Shown one piece after another: positions 46,206-59,100 of a stretch of 64,000 nucleotides of DNA. How positions within the stretch are numbered: the first letter of the stretch is position 1; every line of letters begins with the position of its first letter. The position numbers were made by a program, and so were the translations under genes. The DNA lies in assembly GCF_020382885.2 (NCBI RefSeq), contig NC_058501.1:18100001-18164000 (forward strand), read 5' to 3'. The notes below the pieces were generated by a model, which did not search any database, was not told where the DNA came from, and saw nothing but the letters and a program-made list of their open reading frames with translations. This DNA is from Scatophagus argus. Taxonomy: Eukaryota > Chordata > Actinopteri > Scatophagidae.

Positions 46206-48167
46206 CCGCTTGAGCCAACATTTTCCTGCCCCTTTACAAGTCCTCTTTGACATTCTTTCATACAGCATCCTTTCTAATTTCTGTTCCAAATCAGGTGCAA
46301 ACCTCAAGTTCTTCACGCTTCTGCATTTTGGTGTTTGTTCCTTGTTTTGTTTTTTTTTCAAAAAGCACGTACAAAAGTTTGTTACTAACCAACTCCGGAC
46401 ACTGCTGCTTTAATGGATTCCTCTAATCTATTTGCTTGCTTGTATTTATTATTTTTGCCAATAAATCACCGTTACTTTACACATTAGTCTCTTACTTTTG
46501 TTGTAGTCTAAAAACCAGCCTGTGAAATATTAGATTAGCCTAAAGATTTTCTGCTTAAATGTGCCGTGGAATGTGGCCTTGATGCTGGTACTGATTTCAT
46601 GCAGTGTTGTTGTTGTGCAAATGATGTGGAGACATGGAGCTGCTTTGACATATGAGTATCTCACGTATTATCTCACAAGTTGCTTTTGCTCTGATCTTTT
46701 GCCACTGCTCGTAGCCGCTACAATGTGTTGTAGCCATGCATCCTCCATTGCCAAGCCAGTGCACATTTGAGGTTGGGGCTGGCCTGGTGGTTTGCGTGTG
46801 AAGCCTTTGCTGTAAAGGTTTGCAACACCTACGACAAGCTTAAAAATATTCCCTACTGTAAAAGCCCCAAGAAAGTGTCAGGCCCCTGCAAACACAGATG
46901 ATTTTTGCAACTTTGCTTGAACAAAGAGGGAAGAAGCCCTCAGCAACTGTGACAATTTCTTATGCAACTTTTTCCGTTGTGACTATCACAAACTGTGTTG
47001 CCAATTTTTGTATTTTAACCGCAAACAAAAATATTGACTCACTGTTGTCCTAGAACAAGAAACCTACCTGACAAAGATGTGTGAATGAAATGTAGCTCCT
47101 GTCACACATTTTGTTCTGCCAGTGAGGAACAGTCACGGTTTGTTGTTAGAAAATGGTGCTGTTTTTATTCAACTTTTTACCTCGTATTTTTATATTTTTA
47201 TATGCTACTTATTGCTCCCGGGACCTGAGTCCTAATTTTGTACCATAAACATGTGAATGTGAGCTGGTATGACAATAAAGTTCCTTGAATCCTTGAATCC
47301 TTGTTACAGGCCTGTACTACATTGAAATTAAGTGAAATCAAAGTCTGCAGACATCTTGTATGAAGGGCAGAGCCGCCCATACACGATAACTGAACTGCTT
47401 GTTTAAATTAATGAACTCATTAAATATAAGAAATATATATATATATATATAATAATAATATTTTGTTTTTTGGGTGACCGAGTTTTCATACATAATCTTA
47501 ACAAACGTAGTGTGCCAACAGCTGCCTCCCTCATGCCCACCCATTATAACATCAGACGGCCATCACATATCTAATCCAGTGTAATGGACAGACATTTATT
47601 GTGAGTCACACTGCTTTGGTTTCTGTTTTAAATGACTGCAAAGACTTTTTAAAGGGCCGACATGCTAACAAAGATTTATCACACACAACGTCATGATAGA
47701 CCACATGGGTCCCATAATGGAACTGTGGCTCCATCTGTTGGATGTACATACAGCATGAACCCTGAGAATTAAAAAAAAAAATTAAACAGGATATATGACC
47801 ACTAAAAGTGAAATTATGAAAACTTCACTGTGGCAAAACACTGTAGCATCAGATTTTTATGTGTCAGAAGGCATGAAGCTTTAATGAGCTGTGATGTGAA
47901 AGTAGTTTATTGTGATATAATGACAGACAGCTTTTGATCCGTCGCTTGCAAGTAAACACATCAAGAAAATAAAATCTTAAAAGACTGCGCTTAAAAAATG
48001 ACCACTGATGTATTCTGTTCTAAATAAAGAAATATTTCATTACATGGGCTGCAAAGACTGGATGAAAGAATAAATGAATGAACAAATGAAAACAGCTAAC
48101 TAACATCTGTCATTGATTCTGCTCTGCTAAGAGAGGAAGACAGAGAGCTGTGACACCTCTCTCATGA
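46206..48167. other. Intergenic stretch with LINE-tail and TA tract
   Basis: No gene is supported. TATGACAATAAAGTTCC followed by (TTGAATCC)n at 47259-47302 is a non-LTR 3' tail in plus orientation whose body starts at an unknown point. A TA tract lies at about 47433-47450. Confidence 0.45.
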
Positions 48168-48300
48168 TACATTACATTACACTTCATTTAGCAGATGCTT
48201 TTACCCAAAGCGACTTACAGAAGGAGTAATAACAAGTTTCAGTACAATAGAATTAGACTAAAGCAAGGGGGTGTTAGGAGAGAAGGTGCAGTTGGATGAT
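48168..48300 (+). repeat. Dispersed fish repeat (TTTAGCAGATGCTTTTA type)
   Basis: TTCATTTAGCAGATGCTTTT followed by ACCCAAAGCGACTTACA is a signature shared by many copies in fish genomes. The right end is uncertain. Confidence 0.6.
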
Positions 48301-48785
48301 ACAGCATAATGACACAGCAACTGCAACGTTATCTGAGACCAGCAGGAACACAAGTTGGAATGGACTTTCTCGTGCAGGCAAAAACTAAACTATGTTAAGT
48401 TCGGGATCAAGTTCACTTGTTACTCGTGCTACAAATGAATCATGCATTGTTTCTTTGGGACCAGGGCATGCAAACACGTAGAACATTTTTGTTTTTAAAA
48501 CTACACAACATAAAACATATAACTTTGATAAAAACATCTGAGGCTGTTCAAATACAGAGGACAGCACAAAAAAAGACATAACTTGTGGGGTGAATGTCAA
48601 GTAAAATGTCCAATAACTGATTAGTAAATGTGTTTGCCATGATGTGTTTGCGTCCCCTCAAGGCAAAATGGGAAATTAGACAATGCTGATGTGTAGAGTA
48701 AAGCTGTCTCGGTCACATAGCACAACACCTGCCTGGGTCTTTATGTCCGTTTATGCGTCATTACAGCGGCGTCCCTCTCACGGGC

Positions 48786-48905
48786 TGTGCGGACAGGACA
48801 GGGGCAGTCGTGGATCAGCGGTTAGGGTGTCGGACCCGTAACCGGTGGATCGCTGGCTCGATTCCCCGTCCTGGTGTCCATGGCTGAGGTACCCTTGAGC
48901 AATAT
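48786..48905 (+). mobile_element. tRNA-derived SINE head
   Basis: A Pol III A-box-like GTGGATCAGCGGTTAGGGTG and a B-box GGCTCGATTCC are spaced as in a tRNA gene. The segment continues with GGTACCCTTGAGCAA, typical of fish SINEs. It does not fold into a complete tRNA and has no acceptor-stem partner, so it is not a tRNA gene. Confidence 0.65.
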
Positions 48906-48988
48906 ATGTCACTTTAATCTTACAGACTAGACGTGCTCACCTCCACAGGAGACACTGATTGTAATAACGTCTGTCACAACCTCCAGAT

Positions 48989-49004
48989 CCACCAGAGGGC
49001 AGTG
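48989..49004 (+). promoter_or_regulatory. Strong candidate CTCF site upstream of the TRIM gene
   Basis: CCACCAGAGGGCAGTG is essentially the consensus core of the vertebrate CTCF motif. It lies about 280 bp before the TRIM start codon. Confidence 0.55.
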
Positions 49005-49281
49005 TCGCACAAACACTGACCAGCTTTACTTCCTGTTAGTATTAATACGGAACAGACGTTTAAGGCACAACACAGTGAACTTGCTGTGACTGCAGGGTCC
49101 AGTTTGTTGGTTTTCGAGCCCGACACTGGGTTTTTTCCCGCTTTTGTACTCGTTATTAAACTGGTGAAGCTTTGACACATCGCACAGAGACAGGCAAGTG
49201 TGTATTTTCCCCGTGTATATCCGTCACTCTGGGGTTTGTTGATAACGAAAGTTGACTGAAGAAGGCCCGTGAAGCCTCAGT

Positions 49282-51866
49282 ATGGATGAAGAAATGCCGG
49301 AGGAGCCTCTCCAGCAGGACCTGACCTGCTCCGTGTGTCAGGAGATCTACCGGGACCCCGTGCTGCTGCCGTGTACGCACAGCTTCTGTCGGGAATGTCT
49401 ACAGAGAAGTTCACAGTTCAGCAAAAAGTGTCCCTTGTGCAGGAAGGAGTTTGAGGAAGGGCAGGACATCGCCAACCGAGCGCTCAGCAGCGCCTGTGAG
49501 ACCTTCCTCAAACATGCAAACCCTTTGCCGCGCCAGAAACGTGCCAGCGAGGACACCTGTAACCTGCACCTGAAGCCGCTCGAGCTCTACTGCGAGAAGG
49601 ACGAGGAGCCCGTGTGTGTGGACTGTGTCTCACTGCACAGCACACACAGGCTGTGGTCACTGAAGGATGGATTGTCATTTTGCAAGGTAAAGGACTGTCA
49701 CCTTTCATTCAATATGAGAGAAAGAGAGAAGAAATGTTTGCCTTGATGACCTCAGTTTTGCACTATGAAGGAAAAGAACAACTTGGTTTGATAATCATTG
49801 TAACCAGTGAGGCTATAAATTACAATAGTCTCACACCGAAATGTTATGTAAGAGTGCTGTTTGTACTCTAGTGAGTCAGTACAGATACTGTACTACTGTA
49901 TTGTAACTTATGTGACCTCTGTCTGAATCCTTTTACTACCAATTCTAATACTAAAATTAAGCATATTCTTATATTTCGCTTTTCCTCACCATTCATGATA
50001 ACTTCTGTACATTTTAAGTTGTCTTATACTGTATATTGCTTGATTACAATAGCTATGGAATTACCACACAGGTGCTATAGGCTTATTACAGGATTGCTAT
50101 AACTATATGTTAGGTCTTGGTAGTGACAAGCAAGCACCCACTGTGGACGCAAGTTTATGGAATACAAATCTTAGCACAACGAAAGTCATTACAACATCTT
50201 TTCATGACATGCTGTTTGCTTTTTCCACCCTTCAGAAGGAGCTCAGCTTCAAAGTTGGGATTTTTGAAAAGAAAGTGGAGTCATACAAGAAAACGACGCA
50301 TAAACTCAGCAACGCAGTGGAATACATCAAGGTAACGTTACCTTCATGTCTCATGGTGTGCGGTGAGCAGCACCAGTCTTCCATACAGTGCAGAATAAAA
50401 GCACAAGACATAGAAAACACAATATTTTATTTTGTACACACAAGCCATATGTAAACCTTCTCTGCTTTCTTAATGTAGTATCAAGCTGGGCAGGCAGAGA
50501 AGCAGATCAAGCTGGAGTTTGAGAGGCTCCACAAGGTGCTTGTCACAGAAGAAGCTCTGCGTCTAAAAGCCTTGGCCACTGAGGAGGAGGAGAAGATTGC
50601 TGCCATACAGGAGCTGATGGATAACACAAACAAGGACATTATCACTCTGAAGGAGCTCATCGACTCCCTGAAGAAGGAGATGGGCAATGAGGATCTACCC
50701 CTCCTGCGGGTAAAAGGAGGCAGCTCATCCTCAAAGATGCTATTTTGTTGTGTGTCTCATGTTTAAGCAAAGCTGTAAAAACCTGCGTTAAACTAAACTC
50801 ACTTACTGTCTTTTGTATTTTTAGAATTTCCAGAGTTTAAAAAGAAAGTAAGTAACTGCAAAACACACCGAGGGAATCAACATGTGTCTTGTGCTATGAA
50901 TTCTCTAACTATAGAAGTGTTCAAATATTCCCTGTCGCACCCTTTGTCACACCATAGTCACACATTCTTCTGATGAAGATCTGCGTTTACTAATGTCTCC
51001 TGTTGACTTGCTAGAACCCAGTGGAGTCGTGAAGAACCTCGCCTCTCTGACGACTCTCTTTTGGATATGGGAAAGCATGTTGGTTCTTTGAGCTTCAAGA
51101 TCTGGAAGAACATGCAGGCCCATGTCAAATATAGTGAGTAAATTAGTCTGTGGAAGTTCGGATTGGCCTCTGGTTTTAAGTACTGGTAGTCTTTACTGCA
51201 GTTGGACCAATCTGTGTTTATTTTTTCAGTAAAACATTGTTTGTGACTTGAAATTCTTTGCCAGCATATCAAATGTCAGTGATGCAACTTGTCTTTCCAC
51301 TTGCCACTTGTCTCTTCCTGTATGCAGACCCTGTGGTGTTGAACCCGAACACAGCCTCTCCTTGGCTGTGCTTGAGTGCTGACCTGACCAGTGTCAAGGA
51401 AAGCTCAGAGCGAATGACCACACCTGATAACCCGGAACGCTTTGATCCCTGCGTCTTCGTCCTGGGTGCTGAAGGTTACTCCTCTGGGAAGCACAGATGG
51501 GACGTCATTGTTGGTGACAACCCCAAGTGGATTGTGGGAGTGTGCAAAGAGTCAGTGGTCCGTAAAAAGAAGTTCACAGTCTCTACGAACCGTGGCGTGT
51601 GGTGTATAGGGTTGAGCAAAGGGGTGTACACCGCTTTAACAGCACCTGAGCGTACAGAGCTGCAGGTGCAGCAGCGTCCTGAAAGGATCCGCATCAAGCT
51701 AAATATAGAAAAGGGAGAGGTGTCATTTTGGGATGGGGGAACAGCAAAGCACTTGGTCACTTTAACACACAAGTTTGATGAGAAGATATTTCCTATTTTT
51801 GGCCCTGGGCTCCACACTACGGAAGTGATTCTTGCTCCAGGAAAAATAGCTGTGCACACCTCCTGA
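49282..51866 (+). CDS. TRIM E3 ubiquitin ligase (RING, B-box, coiled coil, PRY-SPRY)
   Basis: Seen: six exons, 49282-49686, 50236-50331, 50479-50709, 50825-50847, 51015-51133 and 51328-51866. The 96, 231 and 23 bp middle exons are the classic sizes for this class, and the join gives 470 aa. The RING is complete: C16, C19, C31, H33, C36, C39, C50, C53. A B-box 2 follows (CNLHLKPLELYC to CVDC and the H-x-x-H in HSTH), then Glu/Lys-rich helices of a coiled coil. A PRY-SPRY domain begins at LNPNTASPWLCLS and includes KHRWDV and a C-terminal FPIFGP. Known: class IV TRIM proteins ubiquitinate targets chosen by SPRY; many act in antiviral defence. Inference: a TRIM35/TRIM39-like or fish-expanded family member. 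The exact human counterpart cannot be told. It lies 1.3 kb before megf8 on the same strand. Confidence 0.88.
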
Positions 51867-52535
51867 TGGGCCAGGAAAAAGTGCAGAGGGATGGTTGTTT
51901 ATTGTAAATAAGCACTAAATTCTACACACTAGACCATTAAAACATGCAGGCAGTGAAGAATGGCTTTGATAGGTGTAACGCGGTCATGGAGGTAATCAAA
52001 AGCTTTGTTAAAAATACAAAAACCCAGAGGGGATTAGAAAAGTGTTTCAAATGGTCAAAGGATGAAAACTAACTTTTTTTTAAAAAATGTGCCTTAGGTA
52101 AAGGAAACTGGATCGACCAGTCTTCCGTGAGTCTACTGTGGACACACAGATAAGAATATAAAATAATACCAATATAACTGGCTGTATGGCCGATGCTGGT
52201 GGCTAGTATTGATAATGATAAAGAGGTGAATTAAATAGTCTGTCTTGATTTATTCTTCTTGAAAGAAGAAAAACGTCAAATGTCAAAAAACAAACAAAAA
52301 AAAATCTTGATTGTGAATGTGATTGATAATTAAATGTGCTGCTTCACTAGCTTTTGGGCTTCTTATGTTTGTAGGTAAATTTTATATTTGAGGTAATGTG
52401 CTTTAATTGTGTGTTTCTACTTTACATAATCTTAGTGTTTACTGTTGCCAGCATGTACTTTCAAGTAGGATGAACTGCTACTGCTTTGAATCTGTAATCA
52501 TTTAAACGCATGCTCATTAAAATGCGTTAAAATAA
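51867..52535 (+). other. TRIM gene 3' UTR
   Basis: Noncoding, ending near AAAATAAAAAAATG at about 52528-52540, which includes an AATAAA. A segment near 52443-52480 recurs in a megf8 intron (54938-54985). Confidence 0.55.
52443..52480 (+). repeat. Short repeat shared with megf8 intron 5
   Basis: TGTTGCCAGCATGTACTTTC and the following AAGTAGGATG-ACTGC recur at about 54938-54985 with about two changes. They probably stem from a small dispersed element of unknown type. Confidence 0.55.
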
Positions 52536-52669
52536 AAAAATGTTTCGTTTCATTAATTAAAATCACATATAGCCATTGTTTGCTGCAAATTCTGCACTTG
52601 GGGCACATACTTGATTAAAAATCACCCGGGAATTAATTGTATTTACTATATATCCAGATGTTTAAACGA

Positions 52670-53144
52670 TATGTCCCCACCTCCGTTAGATGGCAGCGGT
52701 GGGGCAGGCCACTCACGGCGCTCTCTTTTGTGTTGGTAACCACCGTTAACTGCTAGCCAGCCATAAACACCAAAACAACGGGCTTCTATCCCGAATATGC
52801 ACCGCAAGAATTGGGTCGATACTGTTAAAAGGTTTCGTTGTTAGCCGGCCGCATTTTATATTAGTGTAATGGTCGTGTTTTATAAACACAATCCTGTAAT
52901 TACATAACGATTAATCACTCCCAAGAATGACTTATCGAGGTAGATTTTGCAACCGCTGACGATTGCGCATCTGGATTCGGCTGAGTCGCTACCGCTAGCT
53001 AGCGAACAAGCTAGCACACCACTGTTTATTAGTCAGGGCTGTCCACTGGCTAATTTAGTTATCTGACCGCCTTGAGCAGTACTAACCATAAGTTAGCTCA
53101 TGTGGTAGCTAGCGTTAACATTCCCACCGAAAATGTAAATTACC
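52670..53144 (+). promoter_or_regulatory. megf8: megf8 promoter and 5' UTR region, with candidate CTCF site
   Basis: CpG-containing sequence with several GCTAGC palindromes precedes the first coding exon, with no TATA box. A CTCF-like core, CCGTTAGATGGCAGCGG, lies at 52683-52699 just downstream of the TRIM 3' end. Confidence 0.45.
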
Positions 53145-56100
53145 ATGAGGGCAAAGAGACGGGAACTGGTGAGTACGAGTATACTGCAAACTATCCAGCT
53201 AACGGCCTCTGGCTGTTAACGGTATTCGGTTAGCTTGCTTCACGTTAGCTGTGTTGTTGTGTTGTGGTAGCCTGCGGAGAGCCCCTTGTTGTTGATACTG
53301 GTTGGCTTACCCTTTAGCTAGCGTCAGCTGGGTGTAGCAGACGCAATTAATAAAGGCTACGTTGGTATATATCATTGTCTATGTATGACGATATATGTGT
53401 TAAAACATTACCAGTACCTTGACTGTTATGTTGAGAATGATGCACCAGTGCTAACAGTTCATTAGCTCCATTAGAATCAGTGATTTGCATTGAGGTTGCC
53501 ACTGAGTCTGGTAATGCGCATAGGCATTGTAATTTGGTCACCTTAAAATCTGTTTAATAATTGAGTAGTTTTAATTTCGCTGCACTGCTATCACTACATC
53601 CTTAACGTGGAATTTTGCAGTGAACCAAAGCAGCCAAGGATTGTATGTAAACTGACAGGGACCTGCAGTGACCACACGATATTGACTGACTGTTGGATTT
53701 CCAGTCCTCTATATCGTGCAGGTATAGTTCATTTATCTTATGTGAGAGATAAAGTGCTTTATCCAAGTGATGTTTAGGACCCACATCAAATGATTACCTT
53801 TCACCTTTTGCTTCCCGTCATCTAGGCAGTGCCAGTGATGGCCTCCCCCCTCCCTGTCTCCTTCATCCTGGTGGTTCTGCTGTTGGCTGGGTCGCCTGTG
53901 TGCCAGGCAGGGGACTGCAAGGGCCACAGGCAGGTGTTGAGGGGACAGCCAGGCTATGTCACAGATGGGCCAGGAAACTACTCTGTCAATGGAAACTGCG
54001 AGTGGCTTATCAAAGGTATGATTAGCTGAAATATAAGTCTTCTACACAGGAAATCACAGATGAAGCAAGTAAGTTGCTGTCAGTAGACTGTCAATTAAGT
54101 CACACTTTCTTTCTGTATTTTCCAGCTCCCAGCAACAGTCACCGCATTGTCTTGAATTTCACCTTTATGGACACAGAGTGTACCTATGATTACCTGTTTG
54201 TGTATGATGGAGACTCCTACCAGAGCCCTCTGCTAGCCAGCCTGAGTGGCCACACTCTGCCTCAGCCTATTGAAGCCAAATCTGGCAAGGTAACCAGTTA
54301 AGACATGATGAAAGAATTTGTGGAGCCTTTCAGTTATGGAAAATGCTAACTTTGTGTTGTATCATTTATTTCCCTTTTTTCCAGATGCTGCTTCATCTTT
54401 TCAGTGATGCTAATTACAATCTCCTGGGGTTCAATGCAACCTACACCTTCTCTTTGTGCCCTGGAGCCTGTGGTGGTCATGGTCGCTGTGATTCCTCTAC
54501 GTTAAAGTGTCACTGCTATCAGGGATGGGGAGGAGCAGCTTGCACAACCCCTCTGTGCTCCCAGGCTTGTTCTGTGAATGGCCAGTGTGACAAGGTAAGT
54601 AGGAGGAGGCGGAGATTTAATAAACTCAAAAAGTAAACAATTTTCTGGAAAAGTGCCTCTTATCTGCCAATTGTACAGTAAACTTATTCCTCTGTGTTTT
54701 GTCTTAGAAAGGAGAGGGTTGTCTGTGTAACCCAGGCTTCATGGGTCACAGCTGCCAGCTTGGTTTGCATGATGACAGGGGGGCAGGGCAGTGGTGGCAT
54801 GTGAATGAGGGAAACCCCTACACGCCTCCCAGGACGGGGTCTGCTGGCGTGTACTTGTCCTCCACTGGAGCCATGTACTTGTTTGGCGGTGAGAGCAACA
54901 TATTCTTGATTTCCACTGATATTTTAGGAGTCATTACGCAAACTGTTGCCAGCGTGTACTTTCAAGTAGGATGGACTGCAGTATTTTGTGAACAAACCAT
55001 CCTTCAGCCCACCTTTTGTTGTTTTTAATGGTGCTTCATTTGTAAGCAGATTTATTAAATTCTAACTTACAACACTGTTTAACACTTCAAGCAACTATTT
55101 CAAGGGTTAAATTTTAATCAACATCAATATTGAGGTTTTTTTTTTTAGCTGCAGCCTGTTAACAGGCTTGTAGGCATCTCCAGTATCTGATAGTGTTTGA
55201 CTATTAATGACTAATGTATCTTTGTTTCTTCTTTTCCCCAGGGTTTGACCTGAATAGAGCTCTTGGTGACCTAATCAAATATAACTTCACATCCAACCAA
55301 TGGGAAAGCAGGTCTTACGGTCACTCTCCTGTAAGTGGCTTGGCATACACAGTTAAACGCATGCACACACACTGATCTTGCATTTGATATACATTACTGT
55401 GCAAAAGTGCTAGGCAGTTGTGAAAAAAATGCTGTAAACCAAGAATACTTTCAATAATGGAAGTGTTAAGTTTATTTTCAGTTAACAAAATGCAGTGAAT
55501 GAACAGAGGAGAAATCTAAAGTCAAATCAGATATTTGGTGTGACCACCCTTTGCCTTCTAAACAGCAACATTTCTTTTAGGTACACTTGCACAGTTTTTG
55601 AAGGAACTCGGCTGGTAGGTTGTTCCAAACACCTTGGAGAACTAACCACAGATCTCCTGTGGATGTAGGCTTCCTCAGATCCTTCTGTCTCTTCATGTAA
55701 TCCCAGACAGACTTGATGTTGAAATCAGGGCTCTGTGGGGGCCACTTCCATTACTTCTTGTTCCTCCTCTTGTTCCAAACAGTAGTAACACCAAATATTG
55801 ATTTGATTTAGATTTTTCTTTTGTTAACTAACTTTACATTTTGTAAATGGATAAAAACAAACAATTTTTATTTATATTTTTGACAGCTTTCTTAGTTTAC
55901 AGCATTTTTTCACACCTGCCTAAAACTTTTGCACAGTACTGTATATTTTGTTTTTATAATCAGTATAAATATTCTATAAGCCAATTGCAAAACAGACAGC
56001 AGAAGACAACAAATAGAGAAAAGTGAGCATTGAAGTGAAGAGGTTCAAAAAGCAAGAACACAAACCCTGTCAACACAAGTAGAAAAAGAATCTTTGCTAC

Positions 56101-59100
56101 AGAAACTGTGTAGCAAGTAAACTGCTCAAAGAATTGGTTTCCACAGCTGAACAGTAGATCATTTTTAAAATTCAGGAACAGATTCACATTGTGTTGCTTA
56201 CAGAGCCTGTCTGCTCACAGTGTTGTCAGTCCACACACCATGGCAAAAAATCTCCCCAGGCCACAGCATCATATGACACTTAAAACTTTTATTTATTATT
56301 TAATTTTATTGAGATATGTTTATTGCAGTGCATGTAAATGTGTTATCCTATTACCTTTGTTATTCTAATTACTTAAACATTAAACACTGTCACCACGTTA
56401 TTATTTTACATTTCCTTTTCATTCACTTCCCTCTGCACTGTTTGGCTCCCTTATGTTGTCAGGTGGCTCGTCATTCCCACACAGCAGTAGAGTGGTTGGG
56501 TAATATGGTTATCTTTGGAGGAGAGCTAGCCAACGGCTCCCTGGCCAGTGATGTCTGGATGTACCGCCCACTCCATGATGACTGGCAACAACTTGGCTTT
56601 TCAAATTCACACGGTGCTCCTAAACTGGCCAATCACGCTGCAGCTGTAGTGGACAGTTATCTTTATGTATTTGGAGGTTGGTATCATTTTATCATTTTTT
56701 TTAAATATATATTGTTACCTAACAGTCTGTGTGAATTGGCTTACGCTTATCTTTTAAAACTTACTTAAGCAGCATTTTTTTCCTTTTTTCTGTCATTGTT
56801 GCTCAGGTCGCACTGAGGAGGATATGTTTTCCTCTTCTCTGTATCGGTTCGGCCTGCATGGCTCTGGACGATGGGAGACTGTTCAGCCCACTGGTGGGAA
56901 GCCCCCAGCCACCGCTGGCCACTCAATGGTGTTCCACAGCCCATCTCGGACACTGCTGGTCTATGGAGGCCACAGGCCTACCACTGCCAGGTACATACCC
57001 CCTCGTGCACAAGCGGACTGGGTGCACTAATACACGTGCAGCTAGTATGAAGACTGTGAGAGAGCACGGACTGTGACATGTGTGTGTCAACACTCTGTAT
57101 GCTCTTGTGGCTGTTAATTTGTTTAGGGACTGTAAATATAATATTTCTGTTTCACCCTTTACACATAGAGTGAATTGTAAACTATTTGTTTCATTACATT
57201 AGAATAAAATAATATACAACATCTTTTATGGATACTTAAAGTACACTTGCTGTTTATTTTTCTAAGGTTTAGCGTGAGGGTGAACAACACCGATGTATTT
57301 CACGTAGACAGGCGGTTTTGGACATCCTTCCGTTCCCGTTTCCCAGCGACAGGCCCCAGAGAGAGAGCTTTCCACTCAGCCACCGTCATTGGAAACTACA
57401 TGGTGGTCTATGGTGAGCACTGAGAGAGTCGGCAGACATAAGACATAAAGTGCAGTCGTGTGTATATTTATCTATGTTCTTCCTGCATTACTCCTCCAGG
57501 AGGGAATGTACATATTCATTACCAAGAGGAGAAGTGCTACGACGAGGAGATCTTCTTTTACCATCTGGGCTGTCACCAGTGGGTGTCTGCTGGGGAGAGA
57601 CGGTCACTCAGTGAGTTCCAGTGGACTGTGTCTTCTGTCGCAACCCTCACTGAGGTTTCTACATCTGTCTATCTCTGCGCCGACAGTTCTGATTGAATTT
57701 TGTTTTCTTTTGCTTCAAAGGTGGGAATGAAGTGAGGGGACGTTACTCTCATGTTGCTGCTGTAATGGAGGGACGAGTGCTGCTGGTTGCTGGGGGTTAC
57801 AGTGGTGTTGCCCGCGGAGACCTGGTGGCTTACAAAGTCCCGCTGTTCGTCAGTAGCGATCAAGGTGACAGGGTAAGTGCAAGTGTCATAAAATAAAAAA
57901 AAGAAAGCAAAACATTGGGAAGCAAAATCCAGCTGTGTAAAGACTGATGGGAGAAAGTTGATCAACTACGGATAGCTACATTGTTGTAAAATGCCTGTGT
58001 GTGTGTGTGTGTGTGTTGCCTTACCAGGATGCTGTTTGTGCAGAGGCACTTGATGAAAGTATGTGCCTTAAGAACCCAGAGTGCAGCTGGTGTGAAGGCC
58101 GTTGTCGAGAGTACCAGCCCACTAATCCGGTAACACTTTGTTTAGTGTATTTCTACATATCTGTTAGATTTACCATTGCATATATATGCATGTAAATAAA
58201 TGTATAACCCCTGTTTTCGGTCCACAGTGTGGCAGTACTGGTTGCTTGGGCCTGGCTCGCTTCCTGTCTGATTGCCAATCCTGTCTGGTGTTCAGTGGCA
58301 CTCCAGCTTTTCTGGCCCGTGCCCCTGGGGAATTTGGCTGGTGTGTTCAGAATGAGTCCTGCCTACCAGTGTCAGGTGAGACCCAGGGAGGGAGGAAGGA
58401 GGGCAGAAGAGAAGGGCTAAGCCTCAGACTGAAAAACAGATGTTGGGAGTTGACATGGGAGGGACTAGACTTGTGTTGGGCGTGTTTCAGAGATTGAGCG
58501 CAGTGACTTGACTACACTCAGCTGAGACTGGACAGGCTACTCAGGCCAGGGTTTGACTTGCCTGCCCAATCACATACTTCCTTTGGTGCAGCAAGGTCAT
58601 GTCGTTTTACTCTTTGAACACACGTCACACCAAAGTCACAGTTTTCAGTGCAGTAGTGCACTTTAGGAAACTGCTGTATTATGAGATTTTAAGAGGTCAG
58701 ATGTGTTTTTTGTGTGCTGACCTCTCCCTCTCGGTCTCACAGAGCGAAGTGCGTGCCGTGTGGACCAGATCTCAGGGGCGTACGGCTGGTGGGGGGAGCG
58801 TACCCTTTTCCTAACCTCCCTCCACTCCTGTCGCACCGAGAACTATGTCCCGGGACTGCACCTGCTCACCTTCCAGCACCCCCGCAACGACTCCCAGCCT
58901 GACAAGGTACGGAGTCAAAATCTCAAGTGCTAACTGTACTGATTGTCGTTGTAACTACTTCCCTCTCTGCTTATACTTATCCCTCCTTCCTTCCTCCAAC
59001 ATTGGTGTGAAACTCTGACTCTGTGTCAGTCCTCCAACTTGAATAATATATCCTTTGTTGCTTATTCCTGCTTTGTGTTCTTGCTTTTTGAACCTCTTCA

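Noticed and set aside
46018-46221. Small gene near 46.1 kb
   Set aside because: Order of motifs matches a degraded Tc1-like transposon, and no splice sites support an exon.
48786-48905. tRNA gene
   Set aside because: A- and B-box-like motifs are present, but no cloverleaf with paired acceptor stem can be formed and the 3' continuation is that of a fish SINE.
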